This document shows, piece by piece, positions 49,700 to 58,819 of a DNA stretch of 64,000 bases. Position 1 is the stretch's first letter; each line of letters begins with the position of its first letter. The notes below the pieces were generated by a model that had not been told where the DNA came from, ran no database searches, and was given only the letters and a program-made list of their open reading frames with translations. The position numbers were made by a program, and so were the translations under genes. The DNA is taken from positions 1,302,001 to 1,366,000 of the forward strand of contig CP060218.1 of NCBI GenBank assembly GCA_023898345.1. The letters are read 5' to 3'. The stretch is from Candidatus Woesearchaeota archaeon (lineage in GTDB: Archaea > Nanobdellota > Nanobdellia > Woesearchaeales > UBA583).

Positions 49700-51034
49700 C
49701 TAAAACTCTTTAACTTCGTGATCTGGAAGAACCCACAAATTTTCTCCTCGCTTGTATCCAAATTCTTCTGCAAGCTCTATCATTCCTTCTTTGAGTCTAA
49801 CGTGACCGTGCACAGGACAGATGTTCTGTGGTTTAATCATGTTGAGAAGGTCTCTGTGGTCTTCCCTGCTTGCGTGTCCGGACACGTGAATGTCCTTGAA
49901 GATTTTGCAACGGAAGGTTTCGAGTTTGGCATCTAGGATCTGTCGAGCCTCGATGTTAACTTGAGTTGGAATGACCTCTGATGAAAAGATGACTTTGTCG
50001 TCCTCTTTCAATTCAAAGGGCGTTCTTCCTTCTGCTATTCTTGAAAGAACTGCGTTTGGCTCTCCTTGGTGGCCTGTACAGACGACAATGTACTCTTTCT
50101 TGTTTTTATTCACCATGTCTAGCCACTTGTTTACTTCTGATGGGCTTTCTGCGATAACAACTCCTTTCTCTTTGAAATCTATGATTCCTGCGTTTCGAGC
50201 TGCCTTACAATATTTTGAAATACTTCTTCCTAAAAAGACGAGTTTTCTGTTCAACTCTGCTGTTAGCTCCATAATGGATTTGAGTCTTGTGATGTGTGAT
50301 GCGAATGTCGTGATGAGAACTGCTTGTGTGTTTACGATATCTGTTTCGATAAAGACGTCACGAAGCATTTCTTTTACTACAATTTCGGAGAGTGTTTTTC
50401 TTTTGAGGTTGCTACGAACGGAGTCCACTACTAAAAGTTTGATTCCTTCTTCATTGAGCTCTTTTAGTCTGTCGTAGTTTGTACGTTGTCCAAGTGCTGG
50501 TCTGTTGTCGAATTTGAAGTCGTTAGCGTAGAGAATTACTCCCTCTGGCGTGTGCATTGCAATCATTGCAGCTTGGGGAATGGAGTGTGTTACATTGACA
50601 AATTCAACTTCGATTCCCGAAGGGAGTGTAAAGGAAGAATTAACATTTACTTTGATGAATTTATTTCTTAGTGGTTCTTTAACGCTACGTGCTGATTTCA
50701 TGAGCACTTTGAGAACTTCTATGGTAAATGGGGTTCCGTAAATTGGACAGTTGAATAAGGATGCCATGTACTGAACTGCTCCGACGTGGTCAAGGTGTGC
50801 GTGAGACACAACAATTGCTTTTACTTTGTCTTTTTTGTCCATGATTTGCTTTGGGTCTGCGACAATATTTTTCTCGATCATCTCGTCAAGGCTCATACTG
50901 TCTACTGCGTCATTGTACAAAACAAGGTTGCTTAGTTGCAAACCCATATCACAAATAATTATTTCTTCGCCGATCTCGAAAGCCATCATGTTTCTTCCTG
51001 CTTCGTCACAGCCTCCTAATGTGTAAAATTTCAT
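49700..51034 (-). CDS. Archaeal RNase J (metallo-beta-lactamase, beta-CASP)
   Basis: 5'-3' exoribonuclease and, in some species, endonuclease acting on RNA ends. The 444-residue chain shows LGGCDEAGRNMMAFE, the active-site HxHxDH in VVSHAHLDHVGAV (residues 78-83), then NVTHSIPQ (His), YANDFKFDNRP (Asp), the beta-CASP part with TFASHITRLKSIMELT, CTGHQGEPNAVLSRIAEG, HVSGHASREDHRD (His) and PVHGHVRLKEG (His). All metal ligands expected for an active enzyme are present. The gene starts the minus-strand pair; the second member has lost its metal site. Confidence 0.93.
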   Translation of the reverse strand: MKFYTLGGCDEAGRNMMAFEIGEEIIICDMGLQLSNLVLYNDAVDSMSLDEMIEKNIVADPKQIMDKKDKVKAIVVSHAHLDHVGAVQYMASLFNCPIYGTPFTIEVLKVLMKSARSVKEPLRNKFIKVNVNSSFTLPSGIEVEFVNVTHSIPQAAMIAMHTPEGVILYANDFKFDNRPALGQRTNYDRLKELNEEGIKLLVVDSVRSNLKRKTLSEIVVKEMLRDVFIETDIVNTQAVLITTFASHITRLKSIMELTAELNRKLVFLGRSISKYCKAARNAGIIDFKEKGVVIAESPSEVNKWLDMVNKNKKEYIVVCTGHQGEPNAVLSRIAEGRTPFELKEDDKVIFSSEVIPTQVNIEARQILDAKLETFRCKIFKDIHVSGHASREDHRDLLNMIKPQNICPVHGHVRLKEGMIELAEEFGYKRGENLWVLPDHEVKEF

Positions 51035-51215
51035 TTTTTATAACAAGTAGAAAAGCTAAAAATAGCGTAGAAATTGCCAATATTCACTAACACGGAGAAC
51101 TGAAAAATGAGGCTCCGCAAACAAGAAGGCCAAAATCAAAAACTATTCTGGTGCTGTTCTAACCTACCCAGCCAAATATAAATGAATTTATAAATTTGTC
51201 GTAAAACTACTTATT
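51035..51215. other. Divergent promoter gap between RNase J and ferritin-VIT
   Basis: 181 bases. The end near 51183-51200 holds a GAATTTATAAATTTG box for the ferritin-VIT gene. Positions about 51093-51116 contain CGGAG...CTCCG, echoing the core hairpin of the repeat family, and AAATTGCCAATATT lies just before it; this may be a very diverged copy. Confidence 0.35.
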
Positions 51216-52085
51216 ATGAGTTTACCTGAGATTCCCAAGGCACTTATGCTTCAACAACAGCGAGCTGAACTGACTGCGCATACAATATATAAGCAATTGG
51301 CAGAGAAAACGACGGATTTGCATAACAAGGCGATTTTGGAGAAGATTGCAAGTGATGAACTGCGACACCATAATTTTTGGATGAGCAAGACGGGTGAGGT
51401 GGTTAAGCCAAATTCTTTTCAGGTTAAGAAGACAGAACTTTTCAATAAGGTTTTTGGTCCTAGTTTCACGCTCAAACTTTTGGAGAGAGGTGAGCTTGAG
51501 GATGAGAAATTTTACGAGAAAGCGAGCAAGGCTTTTCCTCAGGTAAAGGAAATTAAGAAAGACGAAATTCGTCATGAGAGCAAGCTTATTTCTTTGATGA
51601 ATGATGAGAAGCTCAATTATGCTGGCGCTGTTGTTCTGGGGCTGAATGATGCGCTTGTTGAGCTTACGGGAACTTTGGCTGGTCTTACGCTTGCGATTCG
51701 AGACACTTCAACGATTGCTTTGACAGGTCTTATTTTAGGTTTTGCAGCTTCTTTGTCTATGGCGGCTTCAGGGTATTTGTCGTCAAAGGAGGAGGAAGAT
51801 GATGGAAAGAATCCTATTACTTCTGCTATTTACACAGGCATTACATATGTTCTGACGGTTGTTATTTTGATTGCTCCCTACTTTTTTTTCTCGAATGTTT
51901 TTTTGGCGCTTGCTGTCACTTTGGCGCTTGCTGTTGGCATTATTGCATTTTATACTTTCTATATTTCTGTTGCCAAATCTATTCCTTTCACGAAGCGCTT
52001 TTTGTCGATGACACTTATTTCGGCGACGGTTGCGGCTCTAAGCTTTGTTTTCGGCAGTGTGATTAAGGTTTTCTTTGGCGTGTGA
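51216..52085 (+). CDS. Ferritin-like plus VIT1/CCC1 transporter fusion
   Basis: Two-part protein, 289 residues. The first 130 residues are a ferritin-like four-helix bundle with iron-ligand residues (AELTAHTIYKQLAEKT, EKIASDELRHHNFWMSKTG, GELEDEKFYEKASKAFP and EIRHESKLISLM). The rest is a VIT1/CCC1 membrane transporter: AGAVVLGLNDALVELTGTLAG is a recognised motif, followed by four more hydrophobic helices. Related bacterial proteins (MbfA) export iron and lessen oxidative stress. A GAATTTATAAATTTG box lies about 27 bases before the ATG. Membrane-bound, iron-handling function is well supported; direction of transport is inferred. Confidence 0.88.
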   Translation: MSLPEIPKALMLQQQRAELTAHTIYKQLAEKTTDLHNKAILEKIASDELRHHNFWMSKTGEVVKPNSFQVKKTELFNKVFGPSFTLKLLERGELEDEKFYEKASKAFPQVKEIKKDEIRHESKLISLMNDEKLNYAGAVVLGLNDALVELTGTLAGLTLAIRDTSTIALTGLILGFAASLSMAASGYLSSKEEEDDGKNPITSAIYTGITYVLTVVILIAPYFFFSNVFLALAVTLALAVGIIAFYTFYISVAKSIPFTKRFLSMTLISATVAALSFVFGSVIKVFFGV

Positions 52086-52101
52086 AAACTGGAGACACGT
52101 T

Positions 52102-52971
52102 TTAAGAGACTAAAATTCTCTTTTCATGTACATAGTCAGCTCTTCCACCATTATATCCTAATTTTTTTGCAGATGTATCCCATTGTTTTGCTAAGTCACC
52201 TATAAGTCTAATTTTGTTTTCAGGATATTGTTTTAAAAGAGGGTGATTCTTGGCAGTGTATACTAACACGTTCTCAAATCCAAGCTTTTCAGCAATTTTT
52301 TCTGCTACCGAAATAGTTCCAATTCCGAAAGGAACTTCACTTGGAAAGGAAGCATTTTTACATGATTGCATTTGAGAGATTAGCATTGAATTACCCTGAG
52401 CCCAGAATCCGATTACTGCAACTAAGTTATGATCTTTTTTATATACATTAATTAAAAAAGGAGAGTCTGAACGAATTCCCCCTCCTTTTTCTCCCCCGTT
52501 TACTCCAGTACCTATTCCATAACCTCCTTCTATATAGTATCCTCTTAGATCTGTATTAGCAATACTTATATTTTTACCACATAATAATGAATGGTTTCTT
52601 TCTTCTTTTTTTTCTACAAATGAAGGCAACTTATTCAAGAGAGTGGAATTTGTATTCCCGAGGGATTCTAAGTAAGCAGCCATAATTTTTGTTTCAATAG
52701 AATATTCTATTGGGAAGAGAGGGGCAAGTGAAGATGGAGTAAGTGGAGGATTTTCGCGAACATTATCTCTTGCAGCAGGATTTATGGCATCTATAAAATA
52801 TGGATCTTCAAAATCATTTTGTAGGTAGATATCTCCTTGTATTAATTCCCAAATTTGTTCTAAATCTTCTAACAACACATCTTTTCTTTCTTCTAGAACT
52901 AGAGGTACGGCCTCTGAAAAAAGCATTTCTCTAACTTCCTTGAATCTTCCTTGGCAGTTTATTTCTTTCAT
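52102..52971 (-). CDS. Unknown protein, 289 residues
   Basis: I do not recognise this family. The first part has long acidic helices (EVREMLFSEAVPLVLEERKD and DLEQIWELIQGDIYLQNDFE). The middle has Gly-rich GYYIEGGYGIGTGVNGGEKGG and RSDSPFLINVYKKDH. The C-terminal third (FWAQGNSMLISQMQSCKNAS, VAEKIAEKLGFENVLVYTAKNH, AKKLGYNGGRADYVHEKRIL) has the feel of a GNAT-like acyltransferase or cofactor-binding domain but lacks a firm motif. No signal peptide or membrane helix. A GTATTTATAAATT box lies about 25 bases upstream of the ATG. Confidence 0.55.
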   Translation of the reverse strand: MKEINCQGRFKEVREMLFSEAVPLVLEERKDVLLEDLEQIWELIQGDIYLQNDFEDPYFIDAINPAARDNVRENPPLTPSSLAPLFPIEYSIETKIMAAYLESLGNTNSTLLNKLPSFVEKKEERNHSLLCGKNISIANTDLRGYYIEGGYGIGTGVNGGEKGGGIRSDSPFLINVYKKDHNLVAVIGFWAQGNSMLISQMQSCKNASFPSEVPFGIGTISVAEKIAEKLGFENVLVYTAKNHPLLKQYPENKIRLIGDLAKQWDTSAKKLGYNGGRADYVHEKRILVS

Positions 52972-53105
52972 AAGAGAAAGATAAGAGTTTTTAATTTATA
53001 AATACTTCTTTTGTCTTTACTTCAAGTGACGACAAAGGAGATTTATTTTTAAAGTTTTTAGATTCTCACGACAAGACATATAAATCAGCGCCAAGCCGTA
53101 CAGAC

Positions 53106-55601
53106 ATGATTCCCGACAGAGAAAAGACAACGCCAATGATGCGCCAGTTTCTCGAACTTAAGACACAGCATTCTGACTGTATTTTGCTTTTCAGAGCCGG
53201 AGACTTCTACGAAACTTTCTACGACGACGCCAAAGAATGCTCCAAACTTTTGGGAATTACTTTGACGCAAAGAGGTGGCACGCCAATGGCAGGTGTTCCT
53301 TATCATTCCATCACTCCCTACATTCGCAAGCTTCTTGGAGAAAACAAAAAAGTTGCTCTTTGTGAACAGCTTGAAGATCCCAAACTTGCAAAAGGACTTG
53401 TCAAAAGAGGTATCACGCGTATCATAACACCAGGAACCATTCTTGAAGATGAATATCTTTCTTCTTTTGAAAATAATTATCTTATGGCAATATACAGCCC
53501 AAAGGACATAAGTGAGTACTTTGGCGTTGCGCTTATTGACATTACAACAGGAGAATTTCTCACAAGCCAAATTCAAGATCAAGACGACATAAAAACACTT
53601 ATTCGTCGTTATATGCCCAATGAGATTATTCACAATGAAAGTTCTTTTTCTAAGTCTTTGAATACCTTCATAAAAAATGCAAATATTTACAGCACGAGCC
53701 TTAGCGACATGCGTTTCAACAGACTTTATGCAGATGAAATCCTCAAGAAGCAATTCAATCTTAAAGCAAGTCAACTTGGACTTGATGGGAAAGATTATGC
53801 AGTTATTGCTTGTGGCGCTTTGCTCTTTTACATTTACAAACTTCAAAAATTAGATCTTTCCCATATTAACAAAATCAAATACATTGCTCTTTCCCAGAAC
53901 ATGATTTTAGATAGTATTTCTTTGCGAAATTTGGAGATTGTTGAAAATCTTTATGCAAAGGATGGTAAAAAAACTCTTTTTGGCATTCTTAACAACACAA
54001 AGACAAACGCCGGAGCTAGGCTTCTCAAAAAGCATTTGACGGCTCCCCTTCTTGATAAGAAAGCTCTTGAGGAACGTCTTGAAGGTGTTGAAGAAATGAA
54101 TACTCTTATTTTTGAAAGGGATGAGATAAGGGAACATTTGGGCAAGATTCAAGATATTGAAAGAATTGCATCTAGAATTAGCTCTGAGATTGTCTCGCCA
54201 AAGGATCTTTTTGCTCTCAAAATCACTTTGCAAAATATTCCTGCTCTTCGTCAAACTTTACAGAATTGTGAAACAAAATTGCTCAAGTCTATCAAAAAGA
54301 TTGACACCTTGCCTGAAATTACGGATTTGCTCGACAAAGCTATTGTGGAAAATGCTCCGTCGCACACGCGCGATATTGGATATTTGAAGTCTGAGTACAA
54401 CTCCGAACTGCAAGCTTTGCATGAACTTGCTTTTCATTCCAAAACCTTTATTCGCAATATGGAAGAAGAAGAGAAGAAGCTTACAGGAATTAGTTCTCTT
54501 AAAATTAAGTACAATAAAATTTTTGGTTATTTTATTGAAATTTCGCAAGCACAGGCAAACAAGGTTCCTTCTCGTTATATTCCAAAGCAAACTCTTGCAA
54601 ATGCACAACGCTTTGTTACAGAGGAGTTGAGTCAGAAGGAAAGCCAAATTTTGGGCGCTGAGGAAAAAATAAGGGCTCTGGAAGAGGAACTGTACAAAGC
54701 TATTGTTTTCAAACTAAAATCTTATATCAAATCTTTTCAAGATATTGCTGAGAAACTTGCACTTCTTGATCTTCTTACAACACATTCTCTTAATGCACAG
54801 CTTTATCATTATGTGAGGCCGACTTTTCATGATGATGAAACGGTGATTATTGAGGGAAGAAATCCTCTTGTTGAGCGCTTCACAACGCATTATATTCCTA
54901 ATAATACTTCTCTTTCAAAGGAGGAAACTTTGCAGATTATTACAGGTCCGAACACCTCAGGTAAGTCCACATTCTTGCGGCAAAATGCATTGATTGTTAT
55001 TATGGCGCAGGCCGGTATGTTTGTTCCTGCAAAGTCTGCTCAGCTTAGGATTTATGATAGGGTTTTCACTCGTATTGGCGCGCACGACGAACTTGTTGAG
55101 GGACATAGTACTTTTATGGTGGAAATGAGTGAGACGGCAAACATTCTGAACAACGCCAGCGACAAATCTTTGGTTTTGCTTGATGAAATCGGAAGGGGAA
55201 CTTCGACGTACGACGGGCTTGCGATTGCTTGGGCTATTACGGAGGAACTTGCTCAAAAACAAACGCACACAATGTTTGCAACGCACTACCACCAACTTAA
55301 TAAACTTTCTAGCTTTTTCGCCAACATTCGCAATTATCATGTTCTTGTTCGAGAAGAGGGAGAAAAGGTTGAGTTTATTCGTCAGATTGTTAAGGGAGGA
55401 ACGGACAAGAGTTATGGGATTTATGTGGGAAAACTTGCTGGAATTCCGGAGCATGTTCTTGAGAGAGCAAAGGAAGTGCAACAAAATATTGAGGAAAAAG
55501 AAGATATTGTTATTCGGCAAGAATTTAAGGAATCTCTTCAAAAAAGAGCTAAGAAAAATGAAGCTCCAAAAGAAGAAAAAGGATTGGGAGAGTTTATGTG
55601 A
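53106..55601 (+). CDS. mutS: DNA mismatch repair protein MutS
   Basis: MutS recognises mismatches and starts repair with MutL. The 831-residue protein is full MutS1: mismatch-binding FRAGDFYETFYDDAKECSKL with Phe-x-Glu, then PMAGVPYHSITPYIRKLL, connector and lever domains, and the ATPase: TGPNTSGKSTFLRQNALIVI (Walker A, about residue 612), AGMFVPAKSAQLRIYDRVFT, GAHDELVEGHSTFMVEM, LVLLDEIGRGTSTYDGLAIA and THYHQLNKLSSFF. MutS1 is uncommon in archaea and closest in style to bacterial proteins; transfer is likely. No mutL is seen. The ATG follows an ACATATAAATC box by about 25 bases. Confidence 0.95.
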   Translation: MIPDREKTTPMMRQFLELKTQHSDCILLFRAGDFYETFYDDAKECSKLLGITLTQRGGTPMAGVPYHSITPYIRKLLGENKKVALCEQLEDPKLAKGLVKRGITRIITPGTILEDEYLSSFENNYLMAIYSPKDISEYFGVALIDITTGEFLTSQIQDQDDIKTLIRRYMPNEIIHNESSFSKSLNTFIKNANIYSTSLSDMRFNRLYADEILKKQFNLKASQLGLDGKDYAVIACGALLFYIYKLQKLDLSHINKIKYIALSQNMILDSISLRNLEIVENLYAKDGKKTLFGILNNTKTNAGARLLKKHLTAPLLDKKALEERLEGVEEMNTLIFERDEIREHLGKIQDIERIASRISSEIVSPKDLFALKITLQNIPALRQTLQNCETKLLKSIKKIDTLPEITDLLDKAIVENAPSHTRDIGYLKSEYNSELQALHELAFHSKTFIRNMEEEEKKLTGISSLKIKYNKIFGYFIEISQAQANKVPSRYIPKQTLANAQRFVTEELSQKESQILGAEEKIRALEEELYKAIVFKLKSYIKSFQDIAEKLALLDLLTTHSLNAQLYHYVRPTFHDDETVIIEGRNPLVERFTTHYIPNNTSLSKEETLQIITGPNTSGKSTFLRQNALIVIMAQAGMFVPAKSAQLRIYDRVFTRIGAHDELVEGHSTFMVEMSETANILNNASDKSLVLLDEIGRGTSTYDGLAIAWAITEELAQKQTHTMFATHYHQLNKLSSFFANIRNYHVLVREEGEKVEFIRQIVKGGTDKSYGIYVGKLAGIPEHVLERAKEVQQNIEEKEDIVIRQEFKESLQKRAKKNEAPKEEKGLGEFM

Positions 55602-55609
55602 GAACTCTT

Positions 55610-56206
55610 TTATTTCAAACTTTGTTCGTAACGCTTTTCTACTTCTTCCCAATTTACAAGTGACCAAAATCCATCAATGTAAGCTGGTCTTTTGTTTTGG
55701 TATTTTAGATAGTATGCGTGCTCCCAAACATCACAGACAAGAATAGGAACTGCGTCTATGAGGTAGACATCTTGGTGTTTTTCAACGGTGAGAATTTCAA
55801 GATTTCCTTTGAAGGAGACTAAAACGCCCCAGCCACTTCCTTCGACGACGGCGCTGCATGTTTTGAATTCTTTCTCGAAATTTTCAAAGCTTCCCCATGT
55901 TTTTTCGATTTGTGCTAGAAGTTCTCCACTAGCTTTTCCTTTGGCTTGTGATGTTGGGCAAAGATTTCCCCAGTATAGTGTGTGAAGGACGTGCCCGCCT
56001 CCGTGAAATGCTAGTTCTCTTTTCAAGTGTTTTACTGAAGAATAATCGCCGTTTTCACGAGCTTTTGCTAGTGCTTCCAAAGCTTTGTTCAGGCCGTCAA
56101 CGTAGGCTTGGTGGTGCTTTGTGTAATGGAGTTCGACTGTCTGCGCGTCGATGTGCGGTTCTAGTGCGTCAAAACTGTAAGGCAGTGTTGGTAATTTGTG
56201 TGTCAT
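55610..56206 (-). CDS. Superoxide dismutase (Fe/Mn type)
   Basis: Removes superoxide. The 198 residues have the four metal ligands in order: His in VELHYTKHHQAYVDGL, His in GGGHVLHTLYWGN, and Asp and His in LVCDVWEHAYYLKYQNKR. Other family marks are LPYSFDALEPHID and GSGWGVLVSF. The metal (Fe or Mn) cannot be told with confidence. The start at 56206 is preferred over the upstream frame because it is where the family begins, and an AGTTTATTAAC box lies about 30 bases upstream. It converges on mutS; the stops are 8 bases apart. Confidence 0.95.
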   Translation of the reverse strand: MTHKLPTLPYSFDALEPHIDAQTVELHYTKHHQAYVDGLNKALEALAKARENGDYSSVKHLKRELAFHGGGHVLHTLYWGNLCPTSQAKGKASGELLAQIEKTWGSFENFEKEFKTCSAVVEGSGWGVLVSFKGNLEILTVEKHQDVYLIDAVPILVCDVWEHAYYLKYQNKRPAYIDGFWSLVNWEEVEKRYEQSLK

Positions 56207-56259
56207 TGTACTTTCTTTTCTAAACAATTGTTAATAAACTTTTGTCCGTGCTTCTTGAC

Positions 56260-57069
56260 TTAAAATGTGTAATTTAGGGGGGCGAAGTTTGTCCTGCATC
56301 TTATTGATCCGTTTGAAGCACAATGAAGTGTGAAAGGCACTTCTATGATTCTCACGTTTCTATATTCATCAAGAGCTTGGTGTAGGGGAGATGCTCCGTC
56401 TGGCTTTGCTGTGAAGATGAGAAGTTCTCCTGTTTTATTTTCTATTTCTAGAGAGTTTGCAGGATAAACTTGAATGTGGGGGATTTCAGGCAGTGAGGCG
56501 TATGCCATAGGGATCTGAATTAGTGAAAGCTTTTTTCTCTTAGCTATTTCTGAAAGTTCTTCGCGATGTTCTTCATAATATTCTTCATTTGCAAGGAGCG
56601 CGTTTATGCTTGGAAGTAAAAGCAAATCCATGTCAATATGATCTTTTTCTTTTGGACTTGGAACAAAAATGGTTTCTTGGAGCTTGTATAAGTCACATAC
56701 TTTTTTAGCTGTTTCTTCTTTGTTTATGTTGAGACTTTCTGGGAGAGCATCTGAAACGAGAATATAGTCTTTGCCAAATAAGAGTGCCCCTCCCTCAGTT
56801 AGTGGATGTCTTTCATCTTTGAGATATAGGTCTAATGTGACGTAGAATTGTTCATTCCAAAAAGCATAGATGTCTCTTGCCCAAGCTAAGTGTGGAATTC
56901 TGGCAACTTGGACATTGTTTTGTCTAAGAAGTGTTTCAAGTCCTACAAGTTCTCTTTGATATTCTTGAAAACATTCGTCTTCTGTTTTGCCTAAGAGAAG
57001 AGCTCTTGCATTATTTCCTTTGTTTCTAAATCCAATTGTTACATTCACTTCGTCAGTCTTGAATGTCAT
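56260..57069 (-). CDS. Guanidino-group modifying enzyme (deiminase/amidinotransferase superfamily)
   Basis: Members of this superfamily hydrolyse or transfer the amidino group of arginine-like substrates with a Cys-His-acid site. The 269 residues show WARDIYAFWNEQFYVTLDLY, HPLTEGGALLFGKDYILVSD with the acidic residue, KDHIDMDLLLLPSINALL with the catalytic His, and the C-terminal CASNGSIRCRTNFAPLN with the nucleophilic Cys. The lack of any dinucleotide-binding motif and short length are closest to agmatine or peptidyl-arginine deiminase-like proteins. The exact substrate is not decided by the sequence. It follows a coiled-coil gene in the same direction. Confidence 0.78.
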   Translation of the reverse strand: MTFKTDEVNVTIGFRNKGNNARALLLGKTEDECFQEYQRELVGLETLLRQNNVQVARIPHLAWARDIYAFWNEQFYVTLDLYLKDERHPLTEGGALLFGKDYILVSDALPESLNINKEETAKKVCDLYKLQETIFVPSPKEKDHIDMDLLLLPSINALLANEEYYEEHREELSEIAKRKKLSLIQIPMAYASLPEIPHIQVYPANSLEIENKTGELLIFTAKPDGASPLHQALDEYRNVRIIEVPFTLHCASNGSIRCRTNFAPLNYTF

Positions 57070-57078
57070 GAGATTTTG

Positions 57079-57900
57079 CTATTTCTTTCCTTTTGAAGCT
57101 TCTTTTACTGCTTTTACAGTGTCTTCTTCATCTTCGTCTTCATCGACAAATAACTTACGTAGAGTTTTTTTCAATCCTCCTGATTTCTTAGTGGTAGCAT
57201 CTTCGTAAACTACTTCTTCGATTTCTCTAGGGGAAATTTCAGCAGTATTTGTTTTTTTACTTTTTTCAGAATTTACTTTTTTTGGACTTTCTTTTTGGGA
57301 GTTGTTTTGTGTGTGTGAAAGTTGGCTTCGTAGTTCTCTTTGTGCGAGTTCCTCTTGGAATTCTAGTCTCATTGCAGCCATTTCGACGGTGATTTTTTCA
57401 TTAATCATTTCTGCAAATTCTGCCATCATTTTCTCCACGTTGAATGAAGTTGTCTCTTGAGTGGAGGAGGAGACTTGAGTTTTGAGTGTTTGAACGTCGG
57501 CTGCAAGCTGTGCTAGATCTGTACTTAGTTCTAGGCGGAGTTCTTCAACTCCTTTCTCAATTTGGTCTTTGGTGTCAATTTGTGTTTGTGTATTTTGGGA
57601 ATTTTTTCTTGTTAGAAGTAAGTCTTCGCGAAATTTGTCTAGTTCTTCAGAGAATGATTGGAGACGAAGGGAATTATCTAGAAATTTTTCTTGAAATGTT
57701 TTGCTCAGAGATCTGATTTCTCCAAGTTCTTTCTCGATGTTTGGAAGTGTTGATGGAAGAACTTCTTGCTCTCTTCTTTTGTTTGTGGGGGTGTTTGAGG
57801 CCACTTCTTGTCTTAGTTCAAGAATTTCTTTTTGAAGGGTCGTTACGTCTTGCTTTACTTTCATAAATGCATCTTTTATTTTTCCAGAATCTGAAACCAT
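57079..57900 (-). CDS. Coiled-coil protein of unknown function
   Basis: 273 residues from the ATG at 57900; the open frame is longer, but the region ahead is a promoter-like AATTTATAAATTC stretch about 28 bases away. The chain is dominated by heptad-like helices (KDAFMKVKQDVTTLQKEILE, ELGEIRSLSKTFQEKFLDNS, LAQLAADVQTLKTQVSSSTQ). It ends in a basic and then strongly acidic tail (VDEDEDEEDTVKAVKE). No enzyme motif is visible. It starts 22 bases after the YprB-type nuclease and precedes a guanidino-modifying enzyme, so it may be a scaffold in that operon, but this is inference. Confidence 0.6.
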   Translation of the reverse strand: MVSDSGKIKDAFMKVKQDVTTLQKEILELRQEVASNTPTNKRREQEVLPSTLPNIEKELGEIRSLSKTFQEKFLDNSLRLQSFSEELDKFREDLLLTRKNSQNTQTQIDTKDQIEKGVEELRLELSTDLAQLAADVQTLKTQVSSSTQETTSFNVEKMMAEFAEMINEKITVEMAAMRLEFQEELAQRELRSQLSHTQNNSQKESPKKVNSEKSKKTNTAEISPREIEEVVYEDATTKKSGGLKKTLRKLFVDEDEDEEDTVKAVKEASKGKK

Positions 57901-57922
57901 AAATAACCTAGACTCTAAGAAT

Positions 57923-58747
57923 TTATAAATATTTCGAATATTCACCACTTTTTGATGAATACATTATTGTGGGGTGGTTAGGGAAGGAGATTGGAGAATG
58001 TTCTTGTAGTTCTTTACAATATTCTTCTTTTTTCCCAATATACCATTCGAGTAGGGTTTTGAGGTTTACAATATCTTCTCTGTTGTATTTGAGGAGGAGT
58101 CTTAGGGCTTCTTCGTCGCCTTTGCAATAGCGCCACCAAAGTTTGACAGCTTCGTACCCGTCGACGTTGCACACTTCTTCGTCTCTTTGCAGGCCTAGTT
58201 CTTTTTCTATCTTTTTCAGGCCTCCTCGAAGTCCAAATTCTGAGAGAAGAAAGCGAAGGTCCAGATGAACTTTTTCGTACTTTTTGGAGGCTTTGTGTTC
58301 TATGAAGGGCAAATCAAATTGTTTCCCATTAAATGTTACAAAAATATCATACTTTTCTAGTTCTTCATAGGCTTGTTCTAAATCCTGTCCTTTGATGAAA
58401 ATTTTTGCGTTTTCAGAATCGTAAATTCCAATGAGTGTTATGTCGTCAGTGTAACGGGAAAGTCCTGTTGTTTCAATGTCAACGAATGCTACTTTGCCGT
58501 GGCCGTATAGACGCCAAAGTTCTTTTGGGGGTAATCTCTTTGCAAAATAATCGAGATTGTTTTTCTCTAGGTAATCCTTTGAAAAGAAAATTTCTTGTGC
58601 GATTTTTTGCTTTTTTGTTTCACTTAAACAGTTTATTTTGTGTCTTTTCTCAAGAAAATCATCCCAGGAATAAATTCCTTCTTTCCATAACTGATTCTCT
58701 GAAAGGATGCTGATTCCTTCGACGTGGCAAAAGGTTCTGTCGAGCAT
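57923..58747 (-). CDS. YprB-type RNase H-fold exonuclease
   Basis: Predicted 3'-5' exonuclease of the RNase_H_2/YprB family, related to DnaQ. The 274 residues contain the three motifs: Exo I VAFVDIETTGLSRYTDDITL with Asp and Glu, Exo II DIFVTFNGKQFDLPFIEHK, and Exo III LLKYNREDIVNLKTLLEWY with Asp. The N-terminal HMLDRTFCHVEGISILSENQ region precedes the nuclease domain, as in family members. The start at 58747 is chosen from the TATA-like AACTTAAAAGAAAAC near 58770; the frame also allows 58762. Confidence 0.85.
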   Translation of the reverse strand: MLDRTFCHVEGISILSENQLWKEGIYSWDDFLEKRHKINCLSETKKQKIAQEIFFSKDYLEKNNLDYFAKRLPPKELWRLYGHGKVAFVDIETTGLSRYTDDITLIGIYDSENAKIFIKGQDLEQAYEELEKYDIFVTFNGKQFDLPFIEHKASKKYEKVHLDLRFLLSEFGLRGGLKKIEKELGLQRDEEVCNVDGYEAVKLWWRYCKGDEEALRLLLKYNREDIVNLKTLLEWYIGKKEEYCKELQEHSPISFPNHPTIMYSSKSGEYSKYL

Positions 58748-58819
58748 GTGGAACTTTCTCAAAGTTTTCTTTTAAGTTTGTGTTCTCATGGAAAGTAGTA
58801 CTTGAATGGGAAAAGATTT

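Noticed and set aside
53085..53846. Long antisense frame (253 codons) inside mutS, and others inside dnaG and acetyl-CoA synthetase
   Set aside because: The opposite strand carries the well-supported gene; antisense frames are Cys/Phe/Asn-rich shadows.
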